A stretch of DNA of 64,000 nucleotides from an uncultured Chthonomonas sp. (GTDB lineage Bacteria; Armatimonadota; Chthonomonadetes; Chthonomonadales; CAJBBX01): NCBI GenBank assembly GCA_903951425.1, contig CAJBBX010000157.1, forward strand, positions 59,990 through 123,989. Reading direction: 5' to 3'. Every line of letters starts with the position of its first letter. Position 1 is the first letter of the stretch. This document shows, one piece after another, positions 43,138 to 51,618 of the stretch. A model generated the notes under the pieces. The model ran no database searches, was not told the origin of the DNA, and saw nothing but the letters and a program-made list of their open reading frames with translations. The position numbers and the translations under genes were made by a program.

Positions 43138-45722
43138 CCCGAAGCCTCGTCGTGCGCTTGGCCCTTGCCGCCTCGGTCTGCCTCGCCTCGCCAGCCCTCG
43201 CCGGCGGGGTTGCCACCCTTCGCACTGCCGGCACCGAGGCATCGGTCGATGCCCGCGGCCGCCTTGTCTCGCTCAAGGCGCGAGGCGGCATGGAGTTGCT
43301 TTCATCCACGGCCGTGGCGGACCTTTTCGCGCTGGAGCTTGAGCAGGACGGCGCACCCGTCACCGTGGGCGCGAGCCAGGCCGGTTCGGTTCAGGTGACG
43401 AGCCCAACGGCCTCGAGCGTGCGCATAGTCTACACCGGCGTCGGAGCAGCGGGGCTGGATGTGACCGTCACGGCCCGCTCGGCGCCCAAGGAGCCGCTGC
43501 TGCTCTGGCGCATCGGGTGCCGCCTGCCGGTGGGCGTTCGTCTCACCCGCGTCCACTTCCCGGTGGTGGCGCTGGAGCCTCGTACCGAAGGGCGCGACGC
43601 CTGGGTTTCAGGCGCCACCAAGGGCGGCCTGCACCCGAGCCCGTCCGCTTGGCAGGTGGGTCGGAGCCACTACGTGAGCCAGCCCGGCAGCCTGGCGGCG
43701 GCCTTCGCCTGCTACTACGCCGCGCACGGCGGCTACACCACGCAGGCCCGCGACGTCGAGGGGCACCCCCGCGCTGTCGGGATCGGCCGCACCGCGACGG
43801 CGCTGGATGTGCGGTGGCTCACCTCCTGCTGGGCTACGGGTCGATGGAGCCCCGACATCGACTTCGCCATGGGCGCGTTCCAGAGCACACGCGGGTTCGT
43901 GACCGACTGGCGCGACGCGGCCGACCTCTACAAGGTCTGGGCGCTACGGCAACCATGGTGCGCGCGCACGTTCGACAAGCGCACCGACCTGCCCGCCTGG
44001 CTGCGGCAGGGACCGGCCATGGTCCGCTTCCACCGCGGCTGGCTTGCTGATCCGGCCTCCATCGACCGTTGGATGAAGGACTACTGGCGGGCGCGCTTCC
44101 CCAGGATGCCCCTCATCACCGCCTACTGGGGATGGGAGAAGGTGGAGACCTGGGTCACGCCGGACTACTTCCCGGCCTTCCCCAGCGACGCGCGGTTCCG
44201 GGCACTGGTCGCTCGCAACCGGGCCCTGGGCGCCCATGCCTTCCTCTGGCCGTCGGGCTACCACTACACGCTGACCTTCGGCAAGCAGGCCGACGGCTCC
44301 CTCCGATGGGACGACCGTGCTCGTTTCGACGCCGTCGCTCGGCCGCACGCCGTGGTGGAGAGAAGCGGCAAGACCCTCATCGGCGACCGCGGCTGGCTGG
44401 AGGGCGGCCAAACCGCCACGCTCTGCCCCGGCGATCTCTGGACGCGGCGCTGGTTCGATGCCATCTCGGTCAGTTGCGCCCAGCGCGGCGCTGACATGGT
44501 TCAGGTCGATCAGGTGGTCGGCGGCGCGTTCCCGGCCTGCTGGAACCCATCCCACGGCCACCCGGTCGGCCCGGGTCCGTGGATGACCGAGGTCTTCCAC
44601 GCCCAGCTCACGAGCATGGCAGCGGCCACCCGGCAGGCGCTGCCCGGCTCCGTGGTCTGCTTCGAGGAGCCCAACGAGCGCTTCCTGCAGCAGGTCGGCA
44701 TACAGGACTACCGCGACTGGGAAGTGGTGGGGCAGGGCGGCGCCGAGCCCGCATCTGTTTTCAACTACCTCTATCACGAGTATGTGCCCACCTTCCAGAG
44801 CAACCCGCGCCAAGGCGACCTGCTCCAGGCTTCCTGGTGCCTGGTCACCGGCCAGATGCCGCACCTGATGCCCGATCGCCGCGTGGGCCCCGGTCCGGCG
44901 CTGGCCAACGGCGCGTTCGAGGAGGGTGGCGCCGAGGCGCCCTCGGGTTGGGACAAGGTGGGCGGATACCAGGGCGAGGTCTGGAGCGGCAGGTGCGACC
45001 TTGATGCGCAGGAGCGGCATGGCGGCCGCGCATCGCTGCGCCTGACGAACGGGCCCGGCCAGACCGTGCAGGTTTCGCAGAACGTTCCCGTGGCCGGCGC
45101 CTTCGCCGCGGGTAGGCGCTATCGGCTCAGCGCGTGGGTGAAGGGCGGTGGAGCGCAGTCCGGCAACGCGCTGATGGTGGGCTGCTTCGCCGAGGGTATG
45201 AAGCCCACCTGGAGCGGCTCCATCGCCCTGCCCTCGGAGCCCGGCGGCTGGGTGCAGGGCGCGTCTGACTTCACGCTGCCGGAGGGCTCCCGCGTCCTGC
45301 GGGTGATGCTCCACCTGCGCGGCGAGGGCACGGTCTGGATCGACGATGTCCAGCTGGCCGAACTCCGGCCGGACGGCTCGGCCGCACCGGTGCTGCGCTC
45401 GCCCTTCCCCGCGGACCATGCCTTCATGCGCCGATGGGTCGACCTCTACCATGGCGAGGGTAGACCCTACCTGGCGCTGGGCCGCACGCTCCAGCGGCCG
45501 GCCCTGCAATGCGAAAGGGTGGATAGCGATGGCTGGCGGCGCCCCTCGGTCCTGCACAATGCCTACCAGGCCCCCGACGGCTCCCAGGCGGCGATCCTCG
45601 TCAACGCATCCGACGCCCCGCGCGCCTGCCGGCTGAACTGGCAGGGCCGCCGGTTTGACCTGCGCCTGGCGCCCTGGGAGGCCAGGCTGGTGCGGGGGAA
45701 GGAGAAGGCGCAACGGCGTTAG
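43134..45722 (+). CDS. DUF6259-type secreted glycosidase with CBM-like domain
   Basis: An 862-residue exported protein. A signal peptide is followed by a galactose-mutarotase-like beta-sandwich (~25-270). A (beta/alpha)8 region of the DUF6259 type comes next: YWGWEKVETWVTPDYFPAF, HAFLWPSGYHYTL, DMVQVDQVVGG and VVCFEEPNERFLQ. A C-terminal jelly-roll (~600-740; VSQNVPVAG, RYRLSAWVKG, IDDVQLAEL) looks like a CBM4/9-like module. It likely cleaves a complex glycan, possibly with the coupled upstream GH29-like enzyme, whose stop overlaps its ATG. Confidence 0.72.
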   Translation: MTRSLVVRLALAASVCLASPALAGGVATLRTAGTEASVDARGRLVSLKARGGMELLSSTAVADLFALELEQDGAPVTVGASQAGSVQVTSPTASSVRIVYTGVGAAGLDVTVTARSAPKEPLLLWRIGCRLPVGVRLTRVHFPVVALEPRTEGRDAWVSGATKGGLHPSPSAWQVGRSHYVSQPGSLAAAFACYYAAHGGYTTQARDVEGHPRAVGIGRTATALDVRWLTSCWATGRWSPDIDFAMGAFQSTRGFVTDWRDAADLYKVWALRQPWCARTFDKRTDLPAWLRQGPAMVRFHRGWLADPASIDRWMKDYWRARFPRMPLITAYWGWEKVETWVTPDYFPAFPSDARFRALVARNRALGAHAFLWPSGYHYTLTFGKQADGSLRWDDRARFDAVARPHAVVERSGKTLIGDRGWLEGGQTATLCPGDLWTRRWFDAISVSCAQRGADMVQVDQVVGGAFPACWNPSHGHPVGPGPWMTEVFHAQLTSMAAATRQALPGSVVCFEEPNERFLQQVGIQDYRDWEVVGQGGAEPASVFNYLYHEYVPTFQSNPRQGDLLQASWCLVTGQMPHLMPDRRVGPGPALANGAFEEGGAEAPSGWDKVGGYQGEVWSGRCDLDAQERHGGRASLRLTNGPGQTVQVSQNVPVAGAFAAGRRYRLSAWVKGGGAQSGNALMVGCFAEGMKPTWSGSIALPSEPGGWVQGASDFTLPEGSRVLRVMLHLRGEGTVWIDDVQLAELRPDGSAAPVLRSPFPADHAFMRRWVDLYHGEGRPYLALGRTLQRPALQCERVDSDGWRRPSVLHNAYQAPDGSQAAILVNASDAPRACRLNWQGRRFDLRLAPWEARLVRGKEKAQRR

Positions 45723-45757
45723 GCCGCAACCGGCGCAGCCCAACCCGGTCGGTCCCG

Positions 45758-46771
45758 TCAGTGCGTGGCGCCCAGTTTCCGCAGGTGACGCATGAGGCGC
45801 GTCCGGCCACTCGGCAGCGGACCAACCTCGTGCCACGCCTCAGCAGTCCGTAGTGGGCCCAGATAAAGCCCTGCCTCGACGAGGGCCAGTGGGGTCATAC
45901 CCGCGTGGTCGACCGCGTCCAGCCTCGCGCCGAGCTTCACCAAGATCGTCGCCATCTCCCCGATATGGACGCCTGCTGCGATGTGGAGAGGCGTCCTGCC
46001 GTCCGCGTCCGGTTGGTTCGGATCGGCGCCTGCCTCTACCAGTCGCCTGATCTGGCGGGGGCCGGCAGTTCGTGTGAGTGCGACGTTGTGCAAGGCGGCC
46101 CGGCCCTTCTCGTCGGTACTGCGCACATCTGAGCCTCGGGCCAGCAGCACTGCCACGACCTCGTCGTGCCTGTCGGCACAGGCGGCAACCAGTGGCGTAC
46201 AACCCGTGTCATCACGAGCGGCGATGTCTGCCCCGGCATCTAGCAGAAGCTTGGTTGCTGCCGCAGTGGTCGCGTAGTGGAGTGGCGTCCTGCCTTGCCG
46301 TCCGCGCCGGTTCGGATCGGCTCCCGCTTCCAGGAGCGTGCTGATGATCTCAAACGCGACTGGCGCTTTCGTGTAGTGGAATACCGCACAGTGCAGCGCG
46401 GTGTCGTGCCCCTCGGTGGCGTTGGGGTCTGCGCCGGTGGCCAGCAGCACTCGGACAGTCGCGAGGTCGTCTGCCGGGTGCCAGTACATGTCGCCAAATT
46501 GAGCGGCCCAGTGGAGTGCGGTCCGTCCATCCGATAGTGCCACGTTGGGATCGGCGCCTGCGGCCAGGAGTGCCGCAACAACCCTGGGAAGGGAGCTCTC
46601 TGCCGCCCGCATGAGTGGTGTGCATCCGTCTCCGTGGCGGTGTTCCCGTTCCTCGTAGACCCTCGGCTTCCGTGCAAGCAGCCGCGCCAGTGCCGCGAGC
46701 CGGGCATCCTCGTCCGGGTACACCGCCTCGGAATTCGGATGGCGATTGAATATGTACCAGATGTCTGCCAC
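45758..46771 (-). CDS. Ankyrin-repeat protein
   Basis: A 337-residue cytoplasmic protein with about seven ankyrin repeats spanning residues ~45-310 (DGCTPLMRAAES, DGRTALHWAAQFG, GHDTALHCAVFH, QGRTPLHYATT, TGCTPLVAACADR, DGRTPLHIAAG, AGMTPLALVEAG). No catalytic domain. GTG start with AAGGAGG 8 bases upstream. It probably mediates a protein-protein contact. It is 75 bp downstream of the toxin gene on the same strand and might be an accessory of that module, but this is only proximity. Confidence 0.88.
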   Translation of the reverse strand: MADIWYIFNRHPNSEAVYPDEDARLAALARLLARKPRVYEEREHRHGDGCTPLMRAAESSLPRVVAALLAAGADPNVALSDGRTALHWAAQFGDMYWHPADDLATVRVLLATGADPNATEGHDTALHCAVFHYTKAPVAFEIISTLLEAGADPNRRGRQGRTPLHYATTAAATKLLLDAGADIAARDDTGCTPLVAACADRHDEVVAVLLARGSDVRSTDEKGRAALHNVALTRTAGPRQIRRLVEAGADPNQPDADGRTPLHIAAGVHIGEMATILVKLGARLDAVDHAGMTPLALVEAGLYLGPLRTAEAWHEVGPLPSGRTRLMRHLRKLGATH

Positions 46772-46846
46772 TTCACCTGCCTCCTTGCAGCGGAACGCAG
46801 GCGGGTCGCTCCCGGATGTGCGCTCGGCAGCAGGTTCGGCGGAGGC

Positions 46847-47225
46847 TCACGCGCTTCCTGCGGCCCACAGGTACGGCAGGTCCAGGCAATCCCCGATTGT
46901 TGCCGCGATCTCGGCGCGAAGCTGTGGATCGGAGACGACGCCGTAGCAGGCGCCGAGCCGGCGCTTGTCGATCGCGCGGATCTGGTAGCAGAGGGCCATC
47001 GACTCCATCGGCAGACCGGCTGTGCCGGCCCGCAGTAGCACCTCGCCGGCTCGGGCGGGCCTGCCGCTCTTCATGCTGGTCAGTGGGACCACCGCCACGA
47101 CGTCGTAGCGCACGTTCAGCGGCTCGGCAGAGATCACCAGCTTCGGACGTTCGCCTGCCTGCTCACGTCCGATGATCGGGGTCGAGGTCTGCATGGTAGA
47201 TGCGCCACTGCAGTCCAGCGGTCAT
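46847..47225 (-). pseudogene. MazF/PemK-type toxin with apparent frameshift
   Basis: The MazF-like body (IIGREQAGERPKLVIS ... VPLTSMKSG ... ESMALCYQIRAIDKRRLG) is open from 47194 in one frame but lacks the normal N-terminus. The missing part, MTAGLQWRIYHADLDP, is found in another frame starting at ATG 47225-47223, which overlaps the antitoxin stop as ATGA. The two join if one base is removed from the CCCC run (47178-47181, GGGG on the plus strand), giving the usual DP-IIG junction. So this is a frameshifted toxin, a sequencing error or a slippage-controlled gene. Family members are sequence-specific mRNA endoribonucleases. Intact length would be ~125 residues. Confidence 0.75.
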
Positions 47226-47524
47226 CGGTCGGCATTCGGGTCGACCACGGGCGGCCAGCGCTCCTGGCCGACGTGCCGGAAGTCGCCCATCGTGGCGCGC
47301 ATGTCGGCGACGAAGCCGGGATCACCCATGGCCTCGTCGGCAAGCCAGCGCATTCGGGCATGTCGCACCACGCGAGCCCGCATCCGGATCGAGTCCTCTA
47401 TGAACGCCGTCTGCGTGGCCGCAAGACCTAGCCGCACAGCCTCTTGCGCGGTCTCGTGGAGCTGTACCGGCAGTCGAAGGGTCACCTTGTTCCTTACCGG
47501 CGGTGTCTCAACCTGGATGGACAT
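47222..47524 (-). CDS. Ribbon-helix-helix antitoxin
   Basis: A 100-residue protein with an N-terminal strand-helix-helix (NKVTLRLPVQLHETAQEAVRLG, FIEDSIRMRARV) matching the RHH/CopG antitoxin fold, and an acidic Trp/Pro-containing tail (PPVVDPNADR) suited to toxin binding. It precedes and overlaps the toxin's ATG by ATGA, the standard MazEF-type coupling. GAGGG sits before its ATG. It would repress its own operon and neutralise the toxin. Confidence 0.78.
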   Translation of the reverse strand: MSIQVETPPVRNKVTLRLPVQLHETAQEAVRLGLAATQTAFIEDSIRMRARVVRHARMRWLADEAMGDPGFVADMRATMGDFRHVGQERWPPVVDPNADR

Positions 47525-47593
47525 GTAACCCTCGTTATCGTGCGGGCGCTGCTGATGGCGCGGCGTGCCGTCAGTTTGGTACCCGCCCCGTCT

Positions 47594-50089
47594 CTACCTG
47601 AACTCCCTCATCCTCACGTCCTTGAACTGAACCTTCATCGGCGGTCCGGGGTGCATCTGGAGGGCTATGACGCCGCTCTTGGCCGCTTCCGTGGCGTGGC
47701 GGTCATTGATGTGGCACATGAGGATGCCGTTGACGAAGAGGCTGATCTCGGGTCCGCGGCAAACGACGCGGTAGCTGTTCCAGTCGCCCTGCCGGAAGCG
47801 CTTCAGCAGCGTTGCCGGGTCGCCTATCGCCGTGACGGTCTTGGCGCCGTCTGCGGCGAAGGTTGCGTCCTCGCCTCGCCCGGCGATGAGGCCGCGGCTG
47901 TGGTGGTAGACAAAGCCCACCAGGGCGCCGTCGCCGGTCATGTCCGCCTGGTAGCCGAAGGTGTCCCAGTTGGGCCGCTCTTCGGTCCGGATCTGGATGC
48001 CGGAGTTGGCCGCCTCGCTGAGCCGGAAGCTCGCGCGCAGTTCGAAGTCGGCCGGCTTGCCTCCGCGCCACATCAGGTAGTTGCAGTCCGTGCAGGGCTT
48101 GGCGGGTGTGCTCTCGGAGGTCAGCGCACCCTCCTCGACGGTCCACCAGCCGTCCTTGCCCTCCCAGCCTGAGAGGTCGATCCCGTTGAAGATGGACTTG
48201 AAGCCCGCCTCAACGGCGCCCTTCGGCACCCGCACCAGTAGCCGCTGGATGCGGCCCGTGAGCTGGCTGTCGCTCGTTCGGATCAGCCGCATGGCCTCGG
48301 CCACTTCGCCCGGGGAGGCGCCGACGATCTTCTCGCCGATCGCTACGGCCGCCACTGCCGCTTCCTCCGTGAGGGCGTCGCCGGTCAGGTAGGGCGTCAC
48401 GAGTTCCAGGGACCGGACTGTGGGGATGCGTCCCAGCGCGGCCAGCGCCGGCGCACGCTCTTCGTTGCGCTCGATGAGGGCCAGCGCCTGCTCGAGTTGC
48501 GACAGCTTGGCTGCGTCGGGCGCCTTCATGGTGGGGATGAGCCGCAGGAGGCCTCGAACCGCGAGGACCCTGGTCTTGGCGTTCGACGTGGTCGCTGCAA
48601 GGCGGGCCAGGTGCGGCGTCGCGTCGGCGGTGGGCCAAGCGCACAGGGCCCGCGTGGCGGTCTCACTCACCTCAGCGACGGATGAGCCGGTGGCTTCTCG
48701 CACCGCCGCCAGCGCCTGTGGGCCGCCCAGGGCGCCAAGAATGCGCAGGAGCGCCAGCTTGGGCTCGCCCTGCGCCGTCGACAACGCAGGCAGCAGCTTG
48801 GCGACGCAGGGGGCGGGGTCGGACTGCCGCGTGCAGACCGCCAGTAACGCGGCCTCGGCATCTGCGACGCTCCTGCCCGAAAGCATGGCGGCCACCATGC
48901 CGGCGACCTGCGACGGGCCGGCCATCTCGCCCAGGGCTCGGAACGCCGCGACGGACACGCCTGCATCACTGTCGCGCGCGGCCTTCACCAGCGCCGGGGC
49001 GGCGAGCGCGATGCGTCGGCGCACGGCCATCTCGATTCCCGCGATGCGCGTTGCGGGCGCACGGTCGGCCAGGAGCGCCATGGCTGCCGCATCGGCCCCG
49101 GCGTCCGGGAAGCCGGTCAGGCCGGCCAGCGCGGCGGCGGCCACCCCGGCATCGGCATCCTTCGCCAGGGCGATGAGGATCGGCAGCGACGACGGGCCGG
49201 CAAGCTGCGCCAGGCTGCGGATGGATGCGATGCGGAGTTCGGGGGAGCCGTGCCTGGCCGAGGCTTCCAGGGCAGGCGACGCTACCCGGTCGCCCCGGTT
49301 CCCGAGCGTCTGCGCCAGCAGGACCTGCTTCGCCTTGCCGGCTCGCGGGAGCTCGGCTGCCAGTGCGCGGGTGAAGTCTGGCCCACTGATGCCCTGCGAT
49401 ATGCGCATGGCTCCAGCCGCCGAGACCAGGGAGTCGGTTCGGATCGTGCGTAGGATGAGCGGAATGCCGGCGCGGCCCCTGCTTCGCATGGAGCCCAGTA
49501 GTGCCGCGTCGCGCACGTGGGTCGGTAGCCCTGACGTGGCGCGTACTCGGTCGTAGGCCGCCGCCGCGCGGCCGGCCGGCATCGCCTCGGCGCATCGGAG
49601 CAACCCCTCGCAGACGGCGGGCCGGTTGGCGGGCGCCACGGCGCCGAGGGCCTCCTCCAGCGCGGGAGCCGCGTCGGCGCCGATGCTGCCTAGCGCCCGT
49701 GCTGCCGCCTGCGCCACCCCCGGATCGCTGCTGGACAGGCGTTGGGCGAGCGGCCCCACGGCCATCTGGTCCTTGCGGACGCCGATGCTGGTGATGACGC
49801 CCTCAAGGAGGCGGCCGTTGGTCTGCGACAGCGCGCGCCGCAGAGCCGCGTCGACCGACGGATCGGCGATCGGCTCGAGCGCGTACCGTGCCATGTGCGA
49901 GAGCGCCTGGTCCGGCAGCAGGCGCGCAAGGACAGGCACGGCGGCCTTGGTCCCGTACCTCGCCAGTTCTCGGCAGGCGTCGGCCTTGGCCTGCATCGGC
50001 GCGTCGGACTTGAGGGTGGCGATCAGCTTGCCCTCCTGCGCGAACGCAGGGGCGGCGAGCGCGAGCATGGCGACGATCAGGCGTTTCAT
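47594..50089 (-). CDS. HEAT-repeat and DUF1080 secreted protein
   Basis: An 831-residue exported protein. After a signal peptide (MKRLIVAMLALAAPAFAQ) come about 500 residues of HEAT-like helical repeats (RLLPDQALSHMARYAL, AAARALGSIGADAAPAL...). The last ~200 residues are a DUF1080 (3-keto-disaccharide hydrolase) jelly-roll: FNGIDLSGWEGKDGWWTVEEGALTSE, FELRASFRLSEAANSGIQIRT and WNSYRVVCRGPEISLFVNGI. It likely binds or cleaves 3-keto-glycosides made by a partner Gfo/Idh enzyme, which is the upstream gene 24 bp away. Confidence 0.88.
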   Translation of the reverse strand: MKRLIVAMLALAAPAFAQEGKLIATLKSDAPMQAKADACRELARYGTKAAVPVLARLLPDQALSHMARYALEPIADPSVDAALRRALSQTNGRLLEGVITSIGVRKDQMAVGPLAQRLSSSDPGVAQAAARALGSIGADAAPALEEALGAVAPANRPAVCEGLLRCAEAMPAGRAAAAYDRVRATSGLPTHVRDAALLGSMRSRGRAGIPLILRTIRTDSLVSAAGAMRISQGISGPDFTRALAAELPRAGKAKQVLLAQTLGNRGDRVASPALEASARHGSPELRIASIRSLAQLAGPSSLPILIALAKDADAGVAAAALAGLTGFPDAGADAAAMALLADRAPATRIAGIEMAVRRRIALAAPALVKAARDSDAGVSVAAFRALGEMAGPSQVAGMVAAMLSGRSVADAEAALLAVCTRQSDPAPCVAKLLPALSTAQGEPKLALLRILGALGGPQALAAVREATGSSVAEVSETATRALCAWPTADATPHLARLAATTSNAKTRVLAVRGLLRLIPTMKAPDAAKLSQLEQALALIERNEERAPALAALGRIPTVRSLELVTPYLTGDALTEEAAVAAVAIGEKIVGASPGEVAEAMRLIRTSDSQLTGRIQRLLVRVPKGAVEAGFKSIFNGIDLSGWEGKDGWWTVEEGALTSESTPAKPCTDCNYLMWRGGKPADFELRASFRLSEAANSGIQIRTEERPNWDTFGYQADMTGDGALVGFVYHHSRGLIAGRGEDATFAADGAKTVTAIGDPATLLKRFRQGDWNSYRVVCRGPEISLFVNGILMCHINDRHATEAAKSGVIALQMHPGPPMKVQFKDVRMREFR

Positions 50090-50113
50090 GGTGTGGTCCT
50101 CTCCGTGCCCGGC

Positions 50114-51442
50114 CTAGAACGTGTACGGCGCGCGCATGGCGCGGGAGCGCAACCGGTTGGCCTCGGGGTCGCCCACGAACTCGGCCTTCCGCAGGTCGAA
50201 CTTGAGGGATCGCTTCAGCTGTTCGCAGATGTCGGCAGCCAGGCAGATGCACATGGACCGTACCATCACCTCGGGGTTCGCCACGGCCTGCCGCCGCGAC
50301 CGGATGCAGTCCAAGAAGTCGCGCACGTGGTTCATGGGCCGCTGCGTCCGGCTCGTGTACTCCGACACGACCTTCTTGAAATCTGCCAGGAGCGCCGGAG
50401 TCGAGACGTCGGGTTGGGCGTACCCGTCTGCGGCCGCCGCCCAGCCGTCCGGCCCATCAAATCGTTCGCCACAGGCGCCGTGCCAGAGCTTGCACGGGTC
50501 CCAGACCGACCCCGGTGACCGGAAGAGCACAAGCTTCACGCCGTTGGAGAGGCGCGTCACCATGGTCTTGTCCGGTCCTGCGAACTCGAAGTCGATGGTC
50601 GTCACCCTTGACATGTCCAGACCGGCCAGCGCCTGTGCCACGGTATGGGCTCCCCACATGGCGACGTCCGTGGCGAAGTCGTACTGGTGGTACCAGCCTC
50701 CTCCGTTTACGTAGCCGCCGTTGTAGGGCCGCCACGGGCATGGGCCGATCCAGGCGTCCCAGTCCAGTTCGTTCTTTGGTGGCTCGGGCTCGGCGGGCAG
50801 CCAGTCGCGGCTCGCCCCGTCGCGCCATCGGATATCGGCGTAGGCGGTGTGGATCGGGCCCAGGCGGCCGGACCGCGCCATCTCAATGGCGAAGACGTGG
50901 TTCGACTCGCTGAGCCGCTGGGCGCCGGTCTGGTAGACGCGTCCGTACCGGCGGGCCGTGTCGGCGACCATCTGTCCCTGCGCCATGGTCAGGCAGGCCG
51001 GCTTCTCGCAGTAGACGTCTTTGCCCGCCCGCATGGCCAGCACCGACGCGAGCGCGTGCCAGCGGTCGCCGGTGGCGATGAGTACGCCCTCCACATCGGT
51101 TCGCTCGGCGAGGAGCCGCGTCATGTCGCTGTAGGCGGCGCAGTTCCTGTTGCCATACGCGCCGTCCACCGCGGCCTTCGCCGCCTCGCGCCGTCCCCGG
51201 TGCACGTCGCAGACGGCGACGAACCGCACATCGGCCTCGCCCAGCATCCACCCGAGGTCGCCCGACCCACGGCCGCCCAGCCCGATGCCGGCCATAATGA
51301 TCCGCTCGCTGGGCGGCAGCGCGCCGCCGCGTCCCAGCGCCGATGCCGGGACGATGGCCGGTAGCGCCAGGGCGCCCGCCGTCGCCGCGCTGCCGGCCAG
51401 AAGATGACGCCTCGTCAGAGACGTGTCGCCTGCATTGCTCAT
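50114..51442 (-). CDS. Tat-exported Gfo/Idh/MocA-family oxidoreductase
   Basis: A 442-residue NAD-dependent-fold sugar oxidoreductase with a twin-arginine signal peptide (LTRRHLLAG ... PAIVPASA). The Rossmann motif IGLGGRGSGD, CEKPACL with the catalytic Lys, QRLSESNHVF and the C-terminal MCICLAADICEQLKRSL fit the exported Gfo/Idh/MocA subfamily that oxidises sugars in the periplasm, often making 3-keto sugars. It is paired with the HEAT-DUF1080 gene, which supports a 3-keto-glycoside pathway. GGAGGAAGG is 11 bases before the ATG. Confidence 0.88.
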   Translation of the reverse strand: MSNAGDTSLTRRHLLAGSAATAGALALPAIVPASALGRGGALPPSERIIMAGIGLGGRGSGDLGWMLGEADVRFVAVCDVHRGRREAAKAAVDGAYGNRNCAAYSDMTRLLAERTDVEGVLIATGDRWHALASVLAMRAGKDVYCEKPACLTMAQGQMVADTARRYGRVYQTGAQRLSESNHVFAIEMARSGRLGPIHTAYADIRWRDGASRDWLPAEPEPPKNELDWDAWIGPCPWRPYNGGYVNGGGWYHQYDFATDVAMWGAHTVAQALAGLDMSRVTTIDFEFAGPDKTMVTRLSNGVKLVLFRSPGSVWDPCKLWHGACGERFDGPDGWAAAADGYAQPDVSTPALLADFKKVVSEYTSRTQRPMNHVRDFLDCIRSRRQAVANPEVMVRSMCICLAADICEQLKRSLKFDLRKAEFVGDPEANRLRSRAMRAPYTF

Positions 51443-51607
51443 GTTGGTGTCAACCTTCCTCCCGGCCCATCGGCGCGATCAGGCGCCACGGCAACCATTC
51501 CGTCCAACCATCTATTCGGCATTCGCCGTAAGGTTCCCTGTCGCGCACCGTCAGGCCGCGCTCAGGTCGCTCAGGGCCGCTGCATCGTGTGCGAGCCGAT
51601 AGGAACG

Positions 51608-51613
51608 TATACT
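51608..51613 (+). promoter_or_regulatory. Candidate -10 box for a leaderless kinase transcript
   Basis: TATACT ends only 5 bases before the ATG at 51619, which would put transcription start at or next to the ATG. There is no ribosome site. This is the arrangement of leaderless genes; no -35 is convincing. Confidence 0.35.
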
Positions 51614-51618
51614 ATTCT

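Noticed and set aside
46847..47194. Annotating the toxin as a complete gene starting at 47194
   Set aside because: The N-terminal strand typical of MazF lies in another frame that begins exactly at the antitoxin stop; a one-base shift fits better.
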